A stretch of 64,000 bases of DNA from Actinoplanes couchii (GTDB lineage: Bacteria > Actinomycetota > Actinomycetes > Mycobacteriales > Micromonosporaceae), in assembly GCF_016862075.1 (NCBI RefSeq), contig NZ_BOMG01000076.1, forward strand, positions 58,033 to 122,032, read 5' to 3'. Positions 18,067-26,496 of the stretch are shown one piece after another. The number at the start of each line of letters is the position of its first letter. The first letter of the stretch is position 1. The notes below the pieces were generated by a model that was not told where the DNA came from, ran no database searches, and was given only the letters and a program-made list of their open reading frames with translations. Position numbers and translations under genes: made by a program.

Positions 18067-18148
18067 GCCGCGACTGTACGGCTCTGCTTAACAGCATCGG
18101 CGAAAATGTGAGATGGACCCGATCAGCACCGGTGCCTAGCGTCGGAGC

Positions 18149-19471
18149 ATGACTGATTCCTTCTGGTCCGACGCCGATCGTCACCTGGTCCGCTACTCCG
18201 GCGCCGGCCGTTTCGTGCCGGAGATCATCGAGCGGGCCGAGGGCAGTTTTGTGTTCACCGCCGACGGCCGGCGGCTGCTCGATTTCACGTCCGGGCAGAT
18301 GAGCGCCATCCTCGGGCACTCGCATCCGGCCGTGGTGGAGACGATCCAGCGGCAGGCCGCGACCCTCGACCACCTGTTCAGCGGCATGCTCAGCCGCCCG
18401 GTCGTCGACCTGGCCCGCCGTCTCGCCGAAACACTGCCGGATCCGCTGGAGAAAGTGCTGCTGCTCACCACCGGCGCCGAGTCGAACGAGGCCGCGATCC
18501 GGATGGCGAAACTGGTCACCGGCGGCCACGAGATCATCTCGTTCGCCCGGTCCTGGCACGGCATGACGCAGGCGGCGGCGAGTGCCACCTACAGTTCGGG
18601 CCGCAAGGGTTACGGCCCGGCCGCGCCCGGTAACTTCGCCATCCCCACGCCGAGCGCCTACCGGCCCGACTTCACCACCGCCGACGGTGAGCTGGACTGG
18701 CAGCGCCAGCTCGATTTCTCGTTCGATCTTTTCGACGCCCAGTCGGTCGGCGCACTGGCCGCTTGCATCGTCGAGCCGATCCTCAGTTCCGGAGGCGTCA
18801 TCGATCTGCCGCCCGGTTACCTCGCGGCGTTGCGTGACCGGGTTCACGCGCGCGGCGGTCTGCTGATCCTGGACGAGGCGCAGACAGGTCTCTGCCGGAC
18901 CGGCGAGTGGTACGCGTTCCAGCGCGACGGCGTCACCCCCGACATCATCACGCTCTCCAAGACGCTCGGCGCCGGCCTGCCCCTGGCAGCGGTGGTGACC
19001 AGCGCGGAGATCGAGCAGACCGCCCACGACCGGGGTTTCCTGTTCTTCACCACGCACGTCTCGGACCCGCTGGTGGCCGCGGTCGGCAACACGGTCCTGG
19101 ACGTCCTGGAGTCGGAAAAACTGGACGTGAAAGCGGCAGATCTTGGCGCCTACCTACGCAAGGGCCTGCTCGATCTGGCTCAAAAACATGAGGTCATTGG
19201 TGACGTACGCGGGCGCGGGCTGCTCGTCGGCCTGGAGCTGGTCCTCGACCGCACGACCCGGAAGCCGGCCAACGAGTTGGGCACCGCCGTCACCCGACGG
19301 TGCCTGGAACTGGGCCTGCACATGAACGTGGTCCAGTTGCCGGCGATGGGCGGCGTCTTCCGCATCGCTCCCGCCCTGACCTCCACAACGCAAGAGCTGG
19401 ACCTGGGCCTGCAAATCCTGGACCAGGCGATCACCGAGGAGACCGGCCGTCAGGTCAGCAGCGCCTCGTAG
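18149..19471 (+). CDS. dgdA: 2,2-dialkylglycine decarboxylase (PLP-dependent, class III aminotransferase fold)
   Basis: The 440-residue sequence follows the Burkholderia enzyme closely from memory: LVRYSGAGRF, FTSGQMSAILGHSHP, LDHLFSGMLSRPVVDLARRL, TTGAESNEAAIRMAKLVTGG, SWHGMT, ILDEAQTGLCRTG, and TLSKTLGAGLPLAAVVTS with the PLP lysine. The Gln in FTSGQM and Trp in SWHGM are the decarboxylase-specific residues that separate it from ordinary omega-aminotransferases. It decarboxylates alpha,alpha-dialkyl amino acids such as 2-aminoisobutyrate and transfers the amino group to pyruvate. Its 3' end overlaps the converging HEAT-repeat gene by 22 bp. Confidence 0.9.
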   Translation: MTDSFWSDADRHLVRYSGAGRFVPEIIERAEGSFVFTADGRRLLDFTSGQMSAILGHSHPAVVETIQRQAATLDHLFSGMLSRPVVDLARRLAETLPDPLEKVLLLTTGAESNEAAIRMAKLVTGGHEIISFARSWHGMTQAAASATYSSGRKGYGPAAPGNFAIPTPSAYRPDFTTADGELDWQRQLDFSFDLFDAQSVGALAACIVEPILSSGGVIDLPPGYLAALRDRVHARGGLLILDEAQTGLCRTGEWYAFQRDGVTPDIITLSKTLGAGLPLAAVVTSAEIEQTAHDRGFLFFTTHVSDPLVAAVGNTVLDVLESEKLDVKAADLGAYLRKGLLDLAQKHEVIGDVRGRGLLVGLELVLDRTTRKPANELGTAVTRRCLELGLHMNVVQLPAMGGVFRIAPALTSTTQELDLGLQILDQAITEETGRQVSSAS

Positions 19472-20799
19472 AGGTGCCGTTTGTCCGGCCGGGCGTGGTC
19501 CGCCGCGTAGCGGAGTGCAGGGGTTGCGGCCGGGCCGAACCTGGTCAAGCCTTCGGTCGCGGCGCGGCGGACGATGGGGTGCGAGTGCGTCAGCAGGGTG
19601 ATCAGCGCGGGGATCGCCGGCTTGTGGTTCGCGTGACTCAGGGTTTTGATCGCGGAACGGATCAGGTCGGGTTCCGGGTCCTCCAGCAGGATCGTGGTCT
19701 GCCGCAGATAAGTGGGGTGGTCCAGCAAGCGGCGGCCCAACCGGTGAGCGTGCGCGCGCAGACGTGATTCCGAATGCTGCATCAGGTCGTTCAGAAGTTG
19801 CACCAGCTCGGGATCCGGTTTGCCGTCGGCCGGTCGACTGTCCTCATAGGCCTCGGCGAGTCGCGTCAGCGCCCGCCGGGCCGGGGCGACGGGTCCGGTG
19901 CGAACTTCAGCGAACAGTTCGGCGCGGGACTGGCCGGCGGTGTCGGCGGTGGGTTCCGGCCGTTCACGGAGCGTGGCAAGGACGGCGGTGCCGGCGAGGT
20001 CGGCGGTGTCGGTGGTGTCGGCGGTGACAGTGGTGTCGCCGTTGAAGGTGGTGCCTTCGCCTTCGCCGGTGATTGTCCTGGTACGGAACGGTCCGTCTGT
20101 GAGGACGAGGCGGTCGGCCAGATCTGGGCGGCCTTCCGTCTGGAGTCGACGGCGCGTTTTGTCCAGGAACGGGGTGCGCAGCAGCGTTTGGCCGGCCAGA
20201 AGATCGAGGAAGCCCCAGGAACCGGAGTCGAGACGGCTGTGGAGCCGTTCGGCCAGAGCGTCGGCCGGGACGCGGTGCAAGACCTGGGTGGCTGTCGCAC
20301 GAGCACGGGGATCTTCGCTCTCCCACCACTCCAGCATCAGCGGAACCAGCCGGTCCGACATCAGCGGGACCAGCCGGATCAGGTCGGGATGGGCGAGGCC
20401 GGCGACCACCTGAAGGAGGCGGGCGGGATCAGCGTCTTGCAGGACGGACTCGTCTTGCAAGACGGATGCGAAGCCGGCTCGTGCCAATTCGGCGGTGACC
20501 TTCAGGTCGGCGCGGCCCTGCAGGAAGGCGTGCAGGACGGCACGTCTGATCTCCGGCTCGGGCCAGTCGCGGAGTGCGGTTGCCGCCGCGTCACGCCGGT
20601 CGGCGGCTGGGCCGGTGAGATCGGCGAGCAGACGATCACGTTGTGTGGCTGAGCGGGGCTGGTCGAGGTCGCCGTCCCGGGCGGTCCGCGGGGGAGAAGA
20701 CGAGAGAGCGTGGGTCCACGACGGCGCACCGATGGGCTGGAGAGCCTCCAGCCAATCCACGATCCGGGGCCGGACCGCCTGGTCAGCGGAGGAATACAC
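19450..20799 (-). CDS. HEAT-repeat-like protein, second of a pair
   Basis: The 449-residue protein is made of helical repeats; clear ones lie at both ends (RDAAATALRDWPEPEIRRAV; HSHPIVRRAATEGLTRFGPA). A Thr/Asp/Ala-rich stretch around residues 250-275 breaks the array. No enzyme motif is visible. The start is GTG 20799, 15 bases below the stop of the larger HEAT protein gene. The frame stays open above the GTG and reads like continued protein (RLISLID), so either the start lies further up by a rare codon, or the two genes were once joined. Confidence 0.65.
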   Translation of the reverse strand: MYSSADQAVRPRIVDWLEALQPIGAPSWTHALSSSPPRTARDGDLDQPRSATQRDRLLADLTGPAADRRDAAATALRDWPEPEIRRAVLHAFLQGRADLKVTAELARAGFASVLQDESVLQDADPARLLQVVAGLAHPDLIRLVPLMSDRLVPLMLEWWESEDPRARATATQVLHRVPADALAERLHSRLDSGSWGFLDLLAGQTLLRTPFLDKTRRRLQTEGRPDLADRLVLTDGPFRTRTITGEGEGTTFNGDTTVTADTTDTADLAGTAVLATLRERPEPTADTAGQSRAELFAEVRTGPVAPARRALTRLAEAYEDSRPADGKPDPELVQLLNDLMQHSESRLRAHAHRLGRRLLDHPTYLRQTTILLEDPEPDLIRSAIKTLSHANHKPAIPALITLLTHSHPIVRRAATEGLTRFGPAATPALRYAADHARPDKRHLYEALLT

Positions 20800-20813
20800 G
20801 TCGATCAGAGATA

Positions 20814-23800
20814 TCAGGCGAACCCGGGCCGGGATCGGATGATCATCGCAGTTCCGGAGAGCGGCGGAGGAACCAGCGGAGAGATCGTAAAGGCGGTGAA
20901 GGACTCCGGGGTGCGGACTGCGGCTTTCAGAGCGTCCTGCCAGATCACCAGATCAGGATCGGACACCGGAGGTCGCCCCGGGGAGAAGGTGCCGGGCGGG
21001 GAGAAGGTGCCGGGTGGGGAGAGGGCACCGGGTGGGGAGAGGGTGCCGGATGGGGAGGAAACATCGGGTGGGGAGAAGACGTCGCGGAGGACGGCGGGTT
21101 CGGCCTGCCACGGATCCGGGCCCGAGCGGGCTGCCGCCAGCGCCCGGTCGACGTCGGTTCGGGTCAGCACCGCTCCGCACAGGCGTAGCAGCGGCAGTAC
21201 GGAGCGGTGCCCCAGGGCGGAGACCGGAAGAGCCCTGACCCGAGCGGCGACATCGAGTGCCTGAACGGTGCTCAGCGTGGGGACGACCGCTTCGAGGATC
21301 GGTAGGAGATCGGCGGCGGACAGCGCCTCGATGAACGTACCGGCAAATCGGTGAAAGGTCTTGATCTCGTCGGGAGACCACGGAGCCGGGCAGATCTGTG
21401 GGATCAGCGGAAGGACCGACGGATCAGAATCGGCCAGCTGAAGCCAGTCGGCGAGCATCGGGCGCAACCGGGTGAGTTGTTTCGGCGGGTGCTTCAGGAC
21501 GCGGCGGGCGATCGTGGTGTCCCAGCCGCCGGATTCCAGCAGGTCGATGTCGTCGAAGGTCGGCGCCGTCGCGGCAGGCGCGGTGATCCCGTGTGCCTCG
21601 AGCTGCTCCGACAGGTCCGTGACGGATCCGGCGGCGAGCCGCACCCGGCCGTCGGCCACCAGGGCGAGCAGCCTCCGGGCGACCGGCGAACCCTGCCGGG
21701 CCAGGGCATCGACCGCCCGCGCCGACAGCACCCGGTCGAGCGCGAGAAGAAGGAGGTCAGCAGAGAAGGCGTCCTCGGCCGCGGCCAGGACGGTGGCCGG
21801 ATAAGCGTCACCGAGAGTCGCCCGCAGCGCCCGGATCAACGCGTCCCGCAGACCCGGATTGTCATGCCGGCCCAGCCAGAAGAGCATCTTCGGTACCGCC
21901 GTCGCTGAACCGGCGTGGACCAGCGCCTCGGCCGCCGCCTTCTTCACGCTCATGCTGTGCCGGTCCAGACCCGTCGCGATGGCCGGAGCCGCCCACCCGG
22001 CCCCGACCCGGCCCAGGGCGGCCAGCGCATGCCGCACGGTCTCCGGATCAGGGGCGGTGGTCGCGACGACGAGGCTCGCTGACATGGCGTCGGCATCGAG
22101 AAGATCGATGACATTCTTGCGTACGTGCCGATCATGGTGCCGCAACATCCGGTGCACCCGGGCGTGAATGCCCGGATAGCGGACACCCCGCAGCAGGTGC
22201 AGCAGATCGGCCCGCTCGGCACTGGACAGATCGTTGCGGTCGAGCAGATCCAGCACCACGGTCGCGAAGAGTGCGTGCCCCGCCTCCTCAGCGCTGTCGG
22301 CCTCCCGCAGACAGAACGGCCGCAACTTCCCCCGATCATGCAACCGGGCGCCGAGCTCCCGGATGGCGGTCACCGCCTCGCCCGGGAAATCGGGATCACC
22401 GGCGTCCCAGTCGGGGAGTTCGGTCAGATCCGCGGCCGGAGTGGCCACGATCCGCAGCACGATGTCAGCGATGACCGGCAACGTGCCGGCGTCCCCGTTA
22501 CGGGCCAGCCGCACCAGCGACCCGATCGGCTTCCCGGCGTCGATTCCCGCGCTGAGGAGGGCGAGTTCCCGCGGATCAGCGGCGCCGAGGTCGGTCACGA
22601 TGCGGCCGGGCAGGTCGTGCGGATCCAGCCGGGCCAGGATCGACCGCCGCTGTACGGGGTCGTCGGTGAGGTGCCACAGCAGTTCGAGGGCACGATGCCG
22701 AACCGACCGAAGATGAGGCGCGATGTCACCACCGAGCCCGTCGGCCAGAACGGCGGCGGTCGCTGGCCCACCGATGGCTTCGAGCGCGTCGAGAGCGGCC
22801 TCCGGCGCCCGGGCGAGTGTGCCGAGGACCGCGTTCTCGGCCGGCTGATGACGCAGCGCACGGATCGCGGCCAGGAACGGCTCGGGCCGGGCCGCCGACG
22901 GCAGCTGCCGGGTGACGAACTCACCGACGGCCAGGTCACCGCTGCCCTGTCGTTCCAGCGCGACAAGAAGGTCGAGCCGCCGAGGCCAGGAGTCGTTCGC
23001 GCCCACCAGGGCATGAAACGCCTGGTGACGACTGGTGAACAGGATCGTCGCGGTCTCCGCCGCGGACACCCGGTGGTCCGCGAGAGCCAGCGCGACAACC
23101 CCCGCCGCATCGTCGCCACCGGGAAAGATCCCACGCCGGTGCATGGCCCGCAGACAGCCGACGGCCGCCCCGGCGAACAACAGCGGGTCACCGTTCGCAA
23201 CGGCCGTGATCCGCGGGATCTCCGTCCGCCCGGCCAGGTCACCCAACGCGACGAGCGCCGCCTGCCGTTCCCGGGGCGGCACATCCGCATCCGTGATGAC
23301 CTCCCACAGCAGGTCACCGTGCCCGTGCCGGGCCGCGACCCGGATCCCGGCGGGCAGAAGAACCCGCAACCGATCACGGGGAATCGGCGTGAACGCGGCC
23401 CACGGTTCGGCGAGCTCCGACAGAACGTCCGGCGCGACCTCCGGACTGTCCAACAACCGGACCAGCTGCTCCCGAGCCCGCAGCGCGCCGTGCAAGGCCT
23501 CGCGGACCAGCCGCAACGCCGCCGCGTGCAACACTGGATCGTCCCGCCGGATCAGTTCGTCGATCAGCTCCGCGGGCCGCCCGGTGTCGACGGCGGCGAT
23601 CCCGCCGACAGCCTGCCGGAGCATCTCCCCACCCGGCTCGTGCGAGAGGATCTCCGGCGCACCGGCGATCGCGGCCCGGAGCCAGGCAAGACGAACAGAA
23701 ACTTCAGTTGCTGCGGTACGCCACCCCGGCGCGACCTCCCACCCGAACCGCTGATGGAGCCGGGCGAGCAGAACCTGCCCCTCAGCCGTCGTGGCGGCGA

Positions 23801-23945
23801 GACGCTCCAGACCCAGACGCCGGAACCGCGGGTCCTCGTGATCGACGAGCAGCTCCAGCACACCCGGCGAGTCCACGTGCGCGGCGAGCCAGTCCAGATC
23901 ACCCCGTCGGACGGCCTCCCGAACCGGACCGCTCACAGATGTCAT
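20814..23945 (-). CDS. Large HEAT-repeat-like protein
   Basis: From ATG 23945 the product is 1043 residues, nearly all alpha-helical repeats with repeated patterns such as LELLVDHEDPRFRRLGLERL and GLDRHSMSVKKAAAEALVHA, typical of HEAT/PBS-lyase-like scaffolds that bind other proteins. Near the C-terminus (about residues 965-990) a short SPPGTF repeat coded by 18-bp units interrupts it. Frame above 23945 is open but overlaps the divergent gene and is not protein-like. No catalytic residues recognised. Organisation resembles the N-terminal arrays of DUF4132 proteins, but no DUF4132 domain is seen. Confidence 0.75.
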   Translation of the reverse strand: MTSVSGPVREAVRRGDLDWLAAHVDSPGVLELLVDHEDPRFRRLGLERLAATTAEGQVLLARLHQRFGWEVAPGWRTAATEVSVRLAWLRAAIAGAPEILSHEPGGEMLRQAVGGIAAVDTGRPAELIDELIRRDDPVLHAAALRLVREALHGALRAREQLVRLLDSPEVAPDVLSELAEPWAAFTPIPRDRLRVLLPAGIRVAARHGHGDLLWEVITDADVPPRERQAALVALGDLAGRTEIPRITAVANGDPLLFAGAAVGCLRAMHRRGIFPGGDDAAGVVALALADHRVSAAETATILFTSRHQAFHALVGANDSWPRRLDLLVALERQGSGDLAVGEFVTRQLPSAARPEPFLAAIRALRHQPAENAVLGTLARAPEAALDALEAIGGPATAAVLADGLGGDIAPHLRSVRHRALELLWHLTDDPVQRRSILARLDPHDLPGRIVTDLGAADPRELALLSAGIDAGKPIGSLVRLARNGDAGTLPVIADIVLRIVATPAADLTELPDWDAGDPDFPGEAVTAIRELGARLHDRGKLRPFCLREADSAEEAGHALFATVVLDLLDRNDLSSAERADLLHLLRGVRYPGIHARVHRMLRHHDRHVRKNVIDLLDADAMSASLVVATTAPDPETVRHALAALGRVGAGWAAPAIATGLDRHSMSVKKAAAEALVHAGSATAVPKMLFWLGRHDNPGLRDALIRALRATLGDAYPATVLAAAEDAFSADLLLLALDRVLSARAVDALARQGSPVARRLLALVADGRVRLAAGSVTDLSEQLEAHGITAPAATAPTFDDIDLLESGGWDTTIARRVLKHPPKQLTRLRPMLADWLQLADSDPSVLPLIPQICPAPWSPDEIKTFHRFAGTFIEALSAADLLPILEAVVPTLSTVQALDVAARVRALPVSALGHRSVLPLLRLCGAVLTRTDVDRALAAARSGPDPWQAEPAVLRDVFSPPDVSSPSGTLSPPGALSPPGTFSPPGTFSPGRPPVSDPDLVIWQDALKAAVRTPESFTAFTISPLVPPPLSGTAMIIRSRPGFA

Positions 23946-23985
23946 GCCGACCGATGCTATCCGGGCGGCTGTTACCGTCGGGACC

Positions 23986-24876
23986 GTGCCGATCGTCCGA
24001 ACGCTGCTGCTTCTGGCGCTTCTGGTCGGTTGCACCCAGATTCCGGGCGCCGCGACGGTGCCGATCGTGACGGAGACGCTCGTGCGGGAGCCGATCGCCG
24101 AACTGAAGGTGATGACGTTCAACCTGCGGCACTCCGGTGACGCGCCGCCGCGGTCGTGGGAGTTGCGCCGCCCGGTGATGCGCGACCTGCTGACCACCGC
24201 CGGCCCGCATCTGCTCGGCACCCAGGAGGGCCTGCCCGACCAGCTCGCCGACATCGAGAACGACCTGGGCGACCACTACGACCGGATCGGTCTCGGCCGG
24301 GACGGCGACGACCGGGGCGAGCAGATGGCGATCTTCTTCGACACCACCCGGCTGGCCCCGCGCGAGTTCGGGCACTACTGGCTGTCGTCGACCCCGGAGG
24401 TGCCGGGCTCGGCGAGCTGGGGGACCGCCTTCGCGCGAATGGTCACCTGGGTGCTCTTCGACGACCTGGAGACCGGCCGCCGGTTCTACGCGGTCAACAC
24501 CCACCTGGACCACATGAGCGCGGACGCCCGGTTCCGCGGCGCCCGGCTGATCACCGAGCGGATCGCCGGGTTCGAGAAACTGCCGGTGGTGATGACCGGT
24601 GACTTCAACAGCCCGGCCGGCCCGGCCAGCGAGCCGTACCGGGTGTTGACCGAACAGGCCGGATTACGGGACGCCTGGGTCGGCGCCCAGGTCCGGGGCC
24701 CGGAGTTCGGCACGTTCCACGACTATCAACGGCTGGTCCCCGGCGGTCGCCGCATCGACTGGATCCTGACCACCCCGGACGTCACCACGACGGCCGCGAT
24801 GATGAACACCACCGGCCAGGACGCCCTGTACCCGAGCGACCACCTGCCGGTGCAGGTCCGGCTGCGCCTTCCGTGA
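23986..24876 (+). CDS. Endonuclease/exonuclease/phosphatase-fold lipoprotein
   Basis: The start GTG 23986 gives a short lipoprotein signal (LLLLALLVGC), whereas ATG 23944 would add 14 polar residues in front. The mature protein has the EEP metal-phosphoesterase motifs: VMTFNLRHSG, GTQEGL (catalytic Glu), VNTHLDH, MTGDFNSP (Asp/Asn) and PSDHLPVQ (final Asp-His). It should hydrolyse phosphodiesters, possibly sphingomyelin-like lipids or nucleic acid, on the outer face of the membrane. 296 residues. It ends 6 bp from a converging lipoprotein gene. Confidence 0.85.
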   Translation: MPIVRTLLLLALLVGCTQIPGAATVPIVTETLVREPIAELKVMTFNLRHSGDAPPRSWELRRPVMRDLLTTAGPHLLGTQEGLPDQLADIENDLGDHYDRIGLGRDGDDRGEQMAIFFDTTRLAPREFGHYWLSSTPEVPGSASWGTAFARMVTWVLFDDLETGRRFYAVNTHLDHMSADARFRGARLITERIAGFEKLPVVMTGDFNSPAGPASEPYRVLTEQAGLRDAWVGAQVRGPEFGTFHDYQRLVPGGRRIDWILTTPDVTTTAAMMNTTGQDALYPSDHLPVQVRLRLP

Positions 24877-24882
24877 TCCGCC

Positions 24883-25767
24883 TCAGCCGAGCTTCTTGGC
24901 CTCGGTGACGGCTTTGCGCCAGCCGGCCCGGACAGCGAACAGTTTGTCGCGGTTGTCGGCGCGCCATTCCGGGATGCGGTCGGCCAGCAGGGTCATCGCG
25001 GCCTCGTAGGCGGGACGGCGACAATCCGCGTCCGCCTTGTACGCCTTGTCGATCGCGAGCAGTCCGGTGCGCCATTTCAGGGTGGCCGGTTTGCCGGGCA
25101 GCGGCGCGAATCGGCGGTCGAGCCGGGGCGTGAGCAGGAAGTCGCTGCGGTCCGGGACGGTGAAACCGTGCCGCTGCTTCATGCAGTTCTGATAGCCGGC
25201 CATCGCCGCCACCACCGACGGATCACCTTGCACCGGCGCCAGCAGGTCGCTGAAATCGCCGAGTTCCATGACCCCGGCCGGCGGCTCGAAGTCGTGATAA
25301 CCCCGGTTCTGGAACGCCGCCGCGCACTTGTTGAGCACCGGCACGTCGGCCTTCGCGGCCCTGCGCTGGATCGCTCCGGCCCGCTCCAGCCGGGCGATGG
25401 CGAGCTGGTTGAGCACCAGGCGCCGGCCGTGGCTGGTCAGCGAGTCGACGATGGTCGCCCGGCTGTCCCCGTACCCGAGGTCCTTCGGCGAGAAAATATC
25501 AAAGAAACTTACATACGGTACGGGTACGTACGGTCGTTTGGCGGCCTGCATGCAATCCGCGACGCCACCCTCGACCCGGTGATAGTTGAGCAGCTCGACG
25601 GCCTTCCTCTCGTCGAGGTTGCCGCCGATCTCGATCGCCAGCTTGTCGAGCTGGGCCGCGGTGGCCGCCAGATCGGGGGCGGCCTCGGACTGCGCTCCGC
25701 ACGAGATCGGTGCGGCGGACAGCAGCACGGCGGCCAGCAGTCCGGCCGCCTTCTTGACCCGGTTCAT
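24883..25767 (-). CDS. Lipoprotein of unknown function with paired cysteines
   Basis: The 294-residue product starts with a clear lipoprotein signal (VKKAAGLLAAVLLSAAPISC). The mature part is helical and has four further Cys (VADCMQAA, LNKCAAAF, YQNCMKQR, DADCRRPA) that could make two disulphides outside the cell. I do not recognise the family with certainty; similar Cys-patterned secreted proteins are frequent in Actinoplanes and relatives. No operon partners: neighbours converge or are divergent. Confidence 0.75.
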   Translation of the reverse strand: MNRVKKAAGLLAAVLLSAAPISCGAQSEAAPDLAATAAQLDKLAIEIGGNLDERKAVELLNYHRVEGGVADCMQAAKRPYVPVPYVSFFDIFSPKDLGYGDSRATIVDSLTSHGRRLVLNQLAIARLERAGAIQRRAAKADVPVLNKCAAAFQNRGYHDFEPPAGVMELGDFSDLLAPVQGDPSVVAAMAGYQNCMKQRHGFTVPDRSDFLLTPRLDRRFAPLPGKPATLKWRTGLLAIDKAYKADADCRRPAYEAAMTLLADRIPEWRADNRDKLFAVRAGWRKAVTEAKKLG

Positions 25768-25849
25768 GGCCGGTCAAACGACGCCCCCGCTCCGGCGGTG
25801 ACGGAGCCACGTATTCACATATTCGATTCTCAGCTCCGGCACAGCCCAT

Positions 25850-26023
25850 TCATGGGCGCGGGAAATGCTCGTACAGGTCATCCGGGTCGAATTCGCCGTC
25901 GAGGTCGTCGCAGTCGAAGTCGGGTTCCGTGGCCGGGGTGCTGACCTGCGGGGACGCCATCCACCAGGGCCTGGTCACGCGTACGCCGAAAAGGGTGTGG
26001 TCCTGCCGGGAGTCCGTCGACAT
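25850..26023 (-). CDS. Small acidic protein (57 aa)
   Basis: A short frame begins MSTDSRQDHTLFGVRVTRPW and ends with a strongly acidic stretch (EPDFDCDDLDGEFDPDDL, then YEHFPRP). GGAG lies about 10 bases before the ATG. The mix of aromatic and acidic residues is unlike a chance frame in this GC-rich DNA. I do not recognise it. It diverges from the iron-regulated bfd gene with 229 bp between. Confidence 0.55.
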   Translation of the reverse strand: MSTDSRQDHTLFGVRVTRPWWMASPQVSTPATEPDFDCDDLDGEFDPDDLYEHFPRP

Positions 26024-26158
26024 GGCGCTCTCCGAATCCGAGCCGAATGGAATGCCCAGACATTAAGAAAACGGCAAGAGCGCTGTCAACGATGCGCGGC
26101 CGTACCCGCGCGTTGCACATGTGGATCGTAGGCCGGGCACAGTTCGGACACAGTGGAT

Positions 26159-26189
26159 CCGCAAGATCGTCCCCGAGGGACTCTTGCGG
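26159..26189. other. Long hairpin upstream of the iron box
   Basis: CCGCAAGA pairs with TCTTGCGG and, inside it, GTCCC pairs with GGGAC around a 3-nt loop, with only a TC bulge. It is followed by GTGGTTTTTAG. It lies between two divergent genes, so it is not simply the end of either; a leader structure, an unseen small RNA or a terminator blocking read-through are possible. Confidence 0.45.
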
Positions 26190-26201
26190 GATTCGTGGTT
26201 T

Positions 26202-26240
26202 TTAGGGCAGCCTAACGAAGGTAAGGCTAGGCTACCGAAG
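26202..26240 (+). promoter_or_regulatory. DtxR/IdeR-type iron box, two overlapping candidates
   Basis: TTAGGGCAGCCTAACGAAG at 26202 agrees with about 15 of 19 positions of the DtxR/IdeR/DmdR consensus, and a second, poorer copy (AAGGCTAGGCTACCGAA) follows directly. The pair ends 13 bases before the bfd start codon. Binding of the Fe-loaded repressor here would switch the ferredoxin gene on only in low iron. Confidence 0.75.
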
Positions 26241-26252
26241 GATCCACGCTCG

Positions 26253-26441
26253 ATGTTCGTCTGTATCTGTCACCACGTTCGCGAGCGTGAGGTCCGACTT
26301 GTCATCCGGGCCGGCGCCCACACCGAGGAATCCGTCGGGGATGCCTGCGGTGCCGGCACCGGCTGTGGCAGCTGCCTGGACCGGATCTGCGACCTGATCG
26401 AGGAGGAAACCGCCGACACGTGCCTACCGCTCGTCGCTTAG
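26253..26441 (+). CDS. bfd: Bacterioferritin-associated ferredoxin
   Basis: The 62-residue protein has the four-Cys BFD pattern: CICHHVRERE at the start and CGAGTGCGSC later, ligands for one [2Fe-2S] cluster. Bfd reduces the iron core of bacterioferritin so that Fe2+ is released when iron is scarce. The iron box upstream and bfr 55 bp downstream fit this. Size is normal for the family. Confidence 0.9.
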   Translation: MFVCICHHVREREVRLVIRAGAHTEESVGDACGAGTGCGSCLDRICDLIEEETADTCLPLVA

Positions 26442-26488
26442 CGTAACCGCTCGGTTACGATGACCCCAGTTAGAGCCATAACTGGGGG
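26442..26488 (+). promoter_or_regulatory. Two dyads between bfd and bfr, the second hiding the bfr ribosome site
   Basis: CGTAACCG-CT-CGGTTACG (26442-26459) is an 18-bp near-palindrome suited to a DNA-binding dimer. CCCCAGTTA and TAACTGGGG (26464-26472, 26479-26487) form a 9-bp stem with a 6-nt loop; the only purine-rich ribosome site for bfr, CTGGGGG, is the 3' arm, 8 bases before the ATG. In RNA this stem would block translation start or could act as a terminator after bfd. Confidence 0.6.
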
Positions 26489-26496
26489 TATTTGGC

